From positions 62,001 through 126,000 of the forward strand of contig NZ_JACVBX010000016.1 of assembly GCF_014852585.1 (NCBI RefSeq): a stretch of DNA of 64,000 nucleotides, given 5' to 3'. The notes under the pieces are model-generated. The model worked only from the letters and a program-made list of their open reading frames with translations. It was not told the origin of the DNA and searched no databases. How positions within the stretch are numbered: the first letter of the stretch is position 1; each line of letters opens with the position of its first letter. Positions 57,886 through 64,000 of this stretch are shown here, one piece after another. This DNA is from Pseudomonas sp. PDM18. Lineage in GTDB: Bacteria; Pseudomonadota; Gammaproteobacteria; Pseudomonadales; Pseudomonadaceae. A program made the position numbers and the translations under genes.

Positions 57886-60279
57886 TCAGCGGCGGAAGCC
57901 GCCTCCACCGAAATGGCCCCCGCCGAAATGCCCGCCACCGAAGCCGCCACCGCTCCACTGCCGCTGGGTCTGGTTGAAGCGCTGCTGGCCGATCTGCCGC
58001 GACTGGTATTGCTGGTCCAGCTGGCTGCGGACGTTGGCCTGGTTCTGCTGCACCGGTTGCCAGCCGTTGCTGGTGTGCTGCTGCCAGCCGCTGTCGGTGT
58101 GCTGGTAGACGTTGCCGTCGTGGCCGGCGTAGACGTCGCCGTTCTTCCAGGCCACGGCGTTGCCAGTGCGCCGGTTGTAGCTGATGCCCTGGTTCTGTTT
58201 GTCGTAGCTACTGCGTCCGTCGTCCACGTCGCCGGAGACGCCACGCTCGGCGATAGTAGTGCGGCCGGTTTGGGCGTTGTGGGTAGCGACCTGGCGGCCT
58301 GCGACGAAGTCACCGCTGTCGGTATGCGCCGCAACGCCGCTGCGGCCGGCGCCGGAGATGCCGGTGGACGCGTTGGAGAAAGAACCGCGACGGCCTGCGG
58401 CGGCATCATCGCTGTACGGGTTGAAGGCGGCCCCGCGGGCGCCTTCGTAGTGCGCACCGGTGCGCGGGTTGTAGCCCACCGCCGAGCTGCCCTGCCATTG
58501 GGTGCCGGTCCAGCCGTTGTAGCCGTAAGCGTGGGTCACGGTGCCCTGGCCCCAGCGGCCGTAGAAGTTCGCCTGGTTCACGTTGGCGTAGCTCCAGCCG
58601 CCGTGCGGATAGGGGCCCCAGTACGGGCCCCAGTAGGGTTCCGGAGAGCCCCAGTAGGCGCCCGCCGCGTAACCGAAGGCGAAGCCGGTCAGCGCGCCCA
58701 CGGCAAAGCCTGCGCCGTAGCCGTAGGTCGGCGGATAGCCGTAGTAAACAGTCTGGCTGACATAGGCCGGGTAGGTGTAGCCGGTGCCGTAGACCACCGT
58801 GCCGTCGCTGTTCACCACCACGCCCAGGTAGCCGGGCGTGTAGCCCACCACCACGGTCTGCGGGGTAACCGAGTAGATATGCACGTAGGTCACGTAGTAC
58901 ACCGGCGAACTGGGCGGGATGCCGTAGATCGCCGCCGGCACCTCGGTTGCCACCTGCCAGGGCCCGGTGGGGCTGGGGGCAACGAACCAGACGCCGTTGG
59001 TGACGGCGAAGAACTGGTTGGGCGCGACCTCGATCACCGGCGTCGGTGTGTTCACCGCGTATTGCAGGCTGGTGCCGCTGATGGGCTGGAAGCTGGGCGC
59101 GCCATCGTAGCTGACCTTCATGGTCGCCTTGCTGCGCGAGACCGAGGCCGTCTGTGGGATGCTCGCGGCGATGGCCGCTTCCTTGGCCTGCGGAGTACCG
59201 GGCACCGATACCAGCACGTTGGCCTTCGGGTCCTTGGGCGAGATTTTCGCGAAGTCAGAGGGCAGGTCCTTGCCCTCTACAAACTGCCACGGCCCCTTCT
59301 CGCCGGGGCCGCTGAACCAGCGACCGGAGAGCAGCACGTACCAGGTGTTGTGGGTCGGATCGACGAACACCGCGTGATCGGCGTTCTGCATTGTCAGCAG
59401 GCTGACGCCATCCACCGGCTGCATTTGCGCAGTGCCGTCGCTGACGATCAGTTCTGTGGGCCGGGTCGCCACCAGGATCGCCGGCGCCTTGCCTGGCACC
59501 TTGCCGTCCTTTGGCAGCAGGGCGTCCACCGGGCCGGCTTTTTCCGCCACCTGCTGCGCATTCAGGAGCGCCTTGGGCGGTTGGCTCAGGACCAGCCAGC
59601 TGCCGTCCAGCGCCTGGGCCGTGTACCAGTTGCCAGCGGCGTTGAGGTAGTGGTTGCTCTGGGCGTCGCGCAGGATCAGCACGCGGCTGTTGAGTACGCG
59701 CTGGAAGTCGCTGCTCGGTAGGGCCTGCCAGTTCGGCTGGCCATCGATCATCACCAGCACGGTCGGCGTCGCGGCGAAGACGATCTGCGGTGCGTCGTTC
59801 TTCACTTCCACATGGCGCAGCTGGTCGAGCTGCTGGTTCACCGCATAGCTGGCCTGCAACTCATCGAGAGAAACGGTCAGGCCGTCCTTGGGTAGGCGCG
59901 CCACCAGCGCGTCGCGCACCTTGCCGGCGCTGTCCGGGGCGGTGGGAACTTCCACCTTGTCGATGCGCAAGTCGGTGAGCTGCACCAGCCCGCTGGCCTT
60001 GTCGATGGCGGCGGCGGCGGAGAACTGCGCCACGCCGAAGGTCGGAGCGCCGTTGGCGGGCCCGATGGCGATGGCCGCGCGGCCGCTCATGCGGGTGCCG
60101 TCCCAGCCTTCGATCTGTGGCTGGAAGATCTGCACGTGCTGCTCGCCCACGGCGAAGTCGCGCGGCCATTTCAATTCGGTGACGGCGGGGGCCTGGGGAT
60201 CGGCGGAGAACGCAAGAGCGGGATGCAGCGACAGTCCGATGGCGAGCGCCAGGGCCGATAGAACGGGACGTAAAGCCAT
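57886..60279 (-). CDS. Large secreted Gly/Tyr-rich protein
   Basis: 797 residues with a signal peptide (LSALALAIGLSLHPALAFSA). Residues ~25-150 form a soluble domain. Residues ~150-450 contain repeated Trp units (GNWYTAQALDGSWLVLSQPP, NTWYVLLSGRWFSGPGEKGP, NGVWFVAPSPTGPWQVAT) that look like tandem small beta modules. Residues ~480-590 are Tyr/Gly/Pro-rich (VYYGYPPTYGYGAGFAVGAL; YWGSPEPYWGPYWGPYPHGG). The tail ends in GGGHF repeats and RR. Similar Pseudomonas proteins are, as I recall, labelled carbohydrate-binding-like. Probably surface or matrix located; no known catalytic motif. Confidence 0.7.
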   Translation of the reverse strand: MALRPVLSALALAIGLSLHPALAFSADPQAPAVTELKWPRDFAVGEQHVQIFQPQIEGWDGTRMSGRAAIAIGPANGAPTFGVAQFSAAAAIDKASGLVQLTDLRIDKVEVPTAPDSAGKVRDALVARLPKDGLTVSLDELQASYAVNQQLDQLRHVEVKNDAPQIVFAATPTVLVMIDGQPNWQALPSSDFQRVLNSRVLILRDAQSNHYLNAAGNWYTAQALDGSWLVLSQPPKALLNAQQVAEKAGPVDALLPKDGKVPGKAPAILVATRPTELIVSDGTAQMQPVDGVSLLTMQNADHAVFVDPTHNTWYVLLSGRWFSGPGEKGPWQFVEGKDLPSDFAKISPKDPKANVLVSVPGTPQAKEAAIAASIPQTASVSRSKATMKVSYDGAPSFQPISGTSLQYAVNTPTPVIEVAPNQFFAVTNGVWFVAPSPTGPWQVATEVPAAIYGIPPSSPVYYVTYVHIYSVTPQTVVVGYTPGYLGVVVNSDGTVVYGTGYTYPAYVSQTVYYGYPPTYGYGAGFAVGALTGFAFGYAAGAYWGSPEPYWGPYWGPYPHGGWSYANVNQANFYGRWGQGTVTHAYGYNGWTGTQWQGSSAVGYNPRTGAHYEGARGAAFNPYSDDAAAGRRGSFSNASTGISGAGRSGVAAHTDSGDFVAGRQVATHNAQTGRTTIAERGVSGDVDDGRSSYDKQNQGISYNRRTGNAVAWKNGDVYAGHDGNVYQHTDSGWQQHTSNGWQPVQQNQANVRSQLDQQYQSRQIGQQRFNQTQRQWSGGGFGGGHFGGGHFGGGGFRR

Positions 60280-60597
60280 GTTGGAAACCTTCCTTGAGAA
60301 GAGCTGCGATCAACGATAGTGCAGCGCGGAACACCCCGCGCGCGGGTCCGCTCTTCCCTGCGCCATGCTGGTGCAAATTCGCCGGCAAGGCAGCTTTTTC
60401 TTATGGCGCAACGACATATTTAATAATTTTCCGAGCCTCCCGCTTCGGCGACCATCGGTCTGTCAGACATGTCGCGAGACAAAGCCTTCAGACGCTGAGC
60501 CATAGAGCTCGATGCCGCGCATGTCCCGGTTTTACCGGCCTTCTGGCCACTGCCGCAGTAAATCAACAAAAAAGCCAAACGGCTGTGGGAGTGCTTC
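60280..60597. other. Divergent intergenic region
   Basis: 318 bases between the secreted-protein gene and the ABC operon. It contains an AT-rich stretch near 60390-60430 that could hold promoters. No gene or clear operator recognised. Confidence 0.4.
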
Positions 60598-61572
60598 ATG
60601 ATCAAGTCCTTGCTCGTGCGTTCCATCGCGTGTTCCGCCCTGGCTCTCGCCGCCGTTTCTGGCGCGCAGGCCGGCACCCTGTCCATCGGTCATACCACCT
60701 GGGTCGGCTACGGCACCTTGTACCTCGCCCGCGACCTGGGCTACTTCAAGGAACAGGGGCTGGACCTGCAGCTGACCACCATCGAGGAAGCCTCGATGTA
60801 CATGGCAGCCCAGGCTTCCGGCCAGCTCTCCGGCTCGGCCTCCACCATCGACGAAATCCTCAAGTACCGCCCGAAGTTCTGCTTCAAGGCCGTGGCCGCG
60901 CTGGACGACAGCCATGGCGGTGACGGCGTGTTGGTCGGCAAGGACGTCACCTCGCTGGCCCAGCTCAAGGGCCAGGAAGTGGCGGTCAACGAAGGCTCCG
61001 TCTCGCAATTCTGGCTGGCTTATCTGCTCAAGCACGCCGGCATGAGCATGAGCGACGTCAAGGTGCAGAACATGACCGCCGATGACGCTGCCAGCGCCTT
61101 CATCGCCGGCCGCGTGCCCGCCGCCGTGACCTGGGAGCCGCACCTCTCGCTGGTTCGCGAGAAGCAGCAGGGCAAGGTGCTGGTGGACAGCTCCACCACT
61201 CCCGGCGTGATCGTCGACGTGGTCGCCCTCAACTGCGACGTCATCGAGAAGCAGCCCGAGGACGTGAAGGCCCTGGTGAAAGGCCTGTACAAGGCCGTGC
61301 AGTACACCAAAGAGCACCCGGACGAGGCCTACGCGATCATGGCCAAGGGCGTCGGCGGCTACCTCTCCGATCCTAAGGCCCTGGCCGACGCTGCCAAGGG
61401 CGTGCGCTTCTACGACAAGGCGATGAGCGAGCAGCTCATTGGCACCCCCGGCAAGCCCGGCGACATCAAGGGTTTGATCCGTCTCGCCAACGAGACCTGG
61501 AGCGGCCTGCAGGGCAAACGCCTGGAAGTCAGCTACGACGACCTGGTCGACCCGCGCTTCGTCTCCGAGTAA
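60598..61572 (+). CDS. ABC transporter substrate-binding protein (NMT1/TauA type)
   Basis: 324-residue periplasmic binding protein with a signal peptide (LALAAVSGAQA). The start of the mature chain, TLSIGHTTWVGYGTLYLARD, and LGYFKEQGLDLQLTTIEEAS are the SsuA/TauA/NMT1 pattern. ASGQLSGSASTIDEILKY and VNEGSVSQFWLAYLLKHAGM follow. First gene of a three-gene importer. Ligand not determined; an organosulfonate, amine or aromatic compound is possible. Confidence 0.87.
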   Translation: MIKSLLVRSIACSALALAAVSGAQAGTLSIGHTTWVGYGTLYLARDLGYFKEQGLDLQLTTIEEASMYMAAQASGQLSGSASTIDEILKYRPKFCFKAVAALDDSHGGDGVLVGKDVTSLAQLKGQEVAVNEGSVSQFWLAYLLKHAGMSMSDVKVQNMTADDAASAFIAGRVPAAVTWEPHLSLVREKQQGKVLVDSSTTPGVIVDVVALNCDVIEKQPEDVKALVKGLYKAVQYTKEHPDEAYAIMAKGVGGYLSDPKALADAAKGVRFYDKAMSEQLIGTPGKPGDIKGLIRLANETWSGLQGKRLEVSYDDLVDPRFVSE

Positions 61573-61630
61573 CCGTCTCACTCTTTGTCCCCGCGGGCGG
61601 CCTGGCGCCGCTCGCCTGGAGGAATCCGCG

Positions 61631-62437
61631 ATGCCTCGTCGTTCGCAATCCTGGCTCAGCCGTTGCCTGACGCCCAAGGTCGACCTGCCGTTGAAGCTGG
61701 TCTGGTCCGCCGGCACCTTGTGCTGGTTGCTCGTGTTCGGCCTGTGGGCCGGGCTTTCCTACGGCGGCGTGGTCCCGGCGATGTTCCTGCCGACCCCGGA
61801 CGCGGTACTCGCGGCCGGCGTGCGCCTGGCCAGCGACGGCACCCTCGCCACCCACGTGATGGCCAGCGTCAAGGTGGTGATGATCGGCTTCGTCATCTCC
61901 TCGCTGGTGGCGGTGCCGCTGGGGCTGCTGATGGGCAGCTTCCGCATCGTCCAGGCTTTCCTCGAACCGCTGGTGAACTTCATCCGCTACCTGCCGGTGA
62001 CCTCCTTCGTACCGCTGTTCATCCTGTGGATCGGCATCGGCCTGGAACAGCGCGTCACCGTGATCATCTTCGGCGTGTTCTTCCAGCAACTGGTGATGAT
62101 CGCCGACGTCTCCCGTGGCGTCGCCAAGGACCTGGTGAACGCCTCTTACACCCTGGGATGCAACCGCCGCGACGTGGTCCTCCATGTGCTCGGCCCGGCC
62201 TCGCTGCCCGGCGTCCTCGACACGCTGCGCGTGACCATGGGCTGGGCCTGGACCTACCTGGTGGTCGCCGAACTGGTCGCCGCCTCCAGCGGCCTGGGCT
62301 ACATCAGCCTCAAGGCCATGCGTGGCTTCCAGGTCGACGTGATCTTCCTGGCGATCGCCATCATCGGCCTGCTGGGCCTGATCACCGACCAACTCTTCCG
62401 ATTCATCCGACTGAAGGTGGCGTCATGGGCGCAGTAG
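61631..62437 (+). CDS. ABC transporter permease (SsuC/TauC type)
   Basis: 268-residue inner-membrane permease with about six helices and the ATPase-contact EAA-like loop around RGVAKDLVNASYTLGCNRRD. Ends by overlapping the ATPase gene by 13 bases. Confidence 0.9.
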   Translation: MPRRSQSWLSRCLTPKVDLPLKLVWSAGTLCWLLVFGLWAGLSYGGVVPAMFLPTPDAVLAAGVRLASDGTLATHVMASVKVVMIGFVISSLVAVPLGLLMGSFRIVQAFLEPLVNFIRYLPVTSFVPLFILWIGIGLEQRVTVIIFGVFFQQLVMIADVSRGVAKDLVNASYTLGCNRRDVVLHVLGPASLPGVLDTLRVTMGWAWTYLVVAELVAASSGLGYISLKAMRGFQVDVIFLAIAIIGLLGLITDQLFRFIRLKVASWAQ

Positions 62438-63258
62438 CGATCAAGCAGGAAGAACCCGCCGTGACCGGTCAGCAAAGCGCCACACCGGCCCGCCTGCGGG
62501 TGGAGAACGTCAGCCTGCGCTACCGCACGCCGGACGGCGGCACCTTCAGTGCGCTGGAGAACGTCTCCTTTGAGGTCCCGGACCAGCAGTTCGCGGTGAT
62601 CGTCGGGCCATCGGGCTGCGGCAAGTCGAGCCTGCTCTACCTCACCGCCGGCCTGTCCGAGCCCACCGAGGGCGATATCTACGTCGGCGGCCAACTGGTC
62701 GACGGCCCCGGTGCCGACCGCGGCATGGTGTTCCAGAGCTACACCCTGTTCCCCTGGCTCACTGTGCGCCAGAACGTCGAGTTCGGCCTGAAACGCCGCG
62801 GCATGCCGGCGGCCGAGCGCCGCGAGATCGTCGACTACTACCTCGACGAAGTCGGCCTGCGCCGCTTCGAGAACAACTACCCCAAGCAGCTCTCCGGCGG
62901 AATGATGCAGCGCGTGGCGATTGCCCGCGCGCTGGCCAACGACCCGCAGATCCTGCTGATGGACGAGCCCTTCGGCGCGCTCGACAGCCAGACCCGCATG
63001 CAGATGCAGCAACTGCTGCTGCGCGTGTGGGACCACAGCAAGAAGACCGTGGTGTTCGTCACCCACGACATCGACGAGGCCATCCTGCTGGGCGACCGCG
63101 TCTATGTCATGGGTGCCCGCCCCGGCCGCATCAAGCAGATCCTCGACGTGCCCATCGAGCGCCCGCGCTCGCTGGACATGGTCATGGACCGCCAGTTCAT
63201 CGAGATGAAGCGCGAGATCCTCGGGCTGCTGCACGACGATCTGGAAGAAGCGCATTGA
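62425..63258 (+). CDS. ABC transporter ATP-binding protein (SsuB/TauB type)
   Basis: 277-residue ATPase. Walker [11 protein letters not shown]-loop [14 protein letters not shown], signature [16 protein letters not shown], Walker [14 protein letters not shown]-loop [11 protein letters not shown] at 62425 lies within the end of the permease gene, showing translational coupling. Completes the importer. Confidence 0.95.
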   Translation: MGAVAIKQEEPAVTGQQSATPARLRVENVSLRYRTPDGGTFSALENVSFEVPDQQFAVIVGPSGCGKSSLLYLTAGLSEPTEGDIYVGGQLVDGPGADRGMVFQSYTLFPWLTVRQNVEFGLKRRGMPAAERREIVDYYLDEVGLRRFENNYPKQLSGGMMQRVAIARALANDPQILLMDEPFGALDSQTRMQMQQLLLRVWDHSKKTVVFVTHDIDEAILLGDRVYVMGARPGRIKQILDVPIERPRSLDMVMDRQFIEMKREILGLLHDDLEEAH

Positions 63259-63324
63259 CCTGCCGCTGGCTGGCGCCTCCTGCAGGGCGCCGGCCGATGC
63301 GGTGATCCGCTGCAGCACCGTTCG

Positions 63325-63361
63325 GCCCCCGCTCCCCTCGGGAGAGGGTTGGGGTGAGGGG
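63325..63361. repeat. REP-like intergenic repeat
   Basis: CTCCC/GGGAG hairpin followed by AGGGTTGGGGTGAGGGG, the purine-rich intergenic motif scattered through many Pseudomonas genomes. It sits between the ABC ATPase and the oxidoreductase gene; only one copy is in the window. Confidence 0.45.
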
Positions 63362-63398
63362 TTCTGCGATTCACGCAAGACTCATTGGGAGCCCCGCC

Positions 63399-64000
63399 TT
63401 GTCTTCAAACCACGATTCCACCTACGACTACCTCATCGTCGGCGCCGGCTCCGCCGGCTGCGTGCTGGCCAATCGCCTGAGCGCCGACCCATCGGTGCGC
63501 GTGTGCCTGCTGGAGGCCGGCGGCAGCGATGCCAGCCCGCGCGTGCAGACCCCGGCCGGCACAATCACCCTGTACAAGAGCAAGGTGTTCAGCTGGAACT
63601 TCTACTCGGCGCCGCAGAAGCGCCTGAACAACCGCTCGCTGCACTGCCCGCGCGGCAAGGCGCTGGGCGGCTCCAGCTCGATGAACAGCATGATCTACAT
63701 CCGCGGCCACGCTTCCGACTACGACCGCTGGGAAGCCGAGGGCTGCCCCGGCTGGGGCTGGAAGGATGTGCTGCCGTACTTCAAGAAATCCGAGCGCAAC
63801 CTGCTCGGCCAGGATCCGGCGCTGCACGGCACCCTGGGCGAACTGGTAGTGGACAAGCCGCGCGACCCCAACCCACTGTCGCACCTGTTCATCAAGGCCG
63901 CTGCGCACTTGGGCCTGCGCCGCAACGATGACTTTAACGGCCGCGAGTTCGAAGGCGTCGGCATCTACAACGTGACCCAGAAGGACGCCAAGCGCCTGAG
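63399..64000 (+). CDS. GMC family oxidoreductase, 3' end cut by window edge
   Basis: First 200 residues of a choline-dehydrogenase-like flavoenzyme. Start is TTG at 63399 (MSSNHDSTYDYLIVGAGSAG), with GGGAG upstream. FAD fold is IVGAGSAGCVLANRLS with LLEAGGSD; GMC signature 1 is GGSSSMNSMIYIRGHASDYD. Lies 140 bases after the ABC operon and probably oxidises the imported compound or a related alcohol. The rest lies beyond 64000. Confidence 0.9.
   Translation, partial: MSSNHDSTYDYLIVGAGSAGCVLANRLSADPSVRVCLLEAGGSDASPRVQTPAGTITLYKSKVFSWNFYSAPQKRLNNRSLHCPRGKALGGSSSMNSMIYIRGHASDYDRWEAEGCPGWGWKDVLPYFKKSERNLLGQDPALHGTLGELVVDKPRDPNPLSHLFIKAAAHLGLRRNDDFNGREFEGVGIYNVTQKDAKRL

Noticed and set aside
57874-59721. 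Long plus-strand open frame opposite the secreted Gly-rich protein
   Set aside because: Val/Ala/Gly/Arg-rich antisense of a repeat gene, no start signal; the minus-strand protein has a signal peptide and ordered domains.

Overview
The window is a chromosomal origin region of a Pseudomonas, most like the P. aeruginosa / nitroreducens / citronellolis side of the genus. The reasons are high GC, the recF-dnaN-dnaA | oriC | rpmH-rnpA-yidD-yidC-mnmE order, mnmG-rsmG-parA-parB followed by the atp operon and glmU, two perfect Pseudomonas-type parS sites, and the kinB-algB and ampDh2 genes. Synteny with P. aeruginosa PAO1 is judged from memory, not from an alignment.

Layout. Left arm (1-11.3 kb): tag (partial), glyQS, gmhB, plsC, then gyrB-recF-dnaN-dnaA reading leftward. 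The main origin lies at 11.35-11.87 kb. From rpmH rightward, genes mostly follow the replication fork: ribosomal protein L34, RNase P protein, membrane insertase and tRNA modification genes. Between mnmE and mnmG lies an unusual, lower-GC gene for a fused sulfotransferase-methyltransferase (15.99-17.55 kb), followed by a second origin-like region (17.56-18.12 kb) with DnaA boxes and an AT-rich tract. Then come mnmG-rsmG-parAB, the nine-gene ATP synthase operon and glmU.

From 31 kb the content is envelope and accessory: a MarC-family membrane protein, the AmpDh2 amidase, the KinB/AlgB two-component system, and a divergent series of small envelope and stress genes. That series is a triple-BON protein behind a near-consensus sigma-54 promoter, a four-helix-bundle protein, a Gln-rich anchored protein, a DUF1328 protein, the Ivy lysozyme inhibitor and a DUF3313 lipoprotein. 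Further right are transport and catabolic genes: GltP, an SpmA/SpmB fusion, a trypsin-like lipoprotein, CitA, a GNAT enzyme, an M16 peptidase, an SDR, an AraC regulator, a Na/Pi-type transporter, a PQQ-type sugar dehydrogenase, a LEA2/WHy lipoprotein, TerC, CitMHS, an AEC transporter, a large Gly/Tyr-rich secreted protein, a NMT1/TauA-type ABC transporter and a partial GMC oxidoreductase.

Sequence signals worth attention are: at least 27 exact copies of the DnaA box TTATCCACA spread over 46 kb, many inside genes; a LexA-like operator at tag; two parS sites inside recF; the sigma-54 promoter divergent from algB; a Pho-box-like site at 51.6 kb; several long hairpins carrying DnaA boxes; and an AT-rich island before citA. 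No tRNA, rRNA, CRISPR array, insertion sequence or prophage gene was seen.
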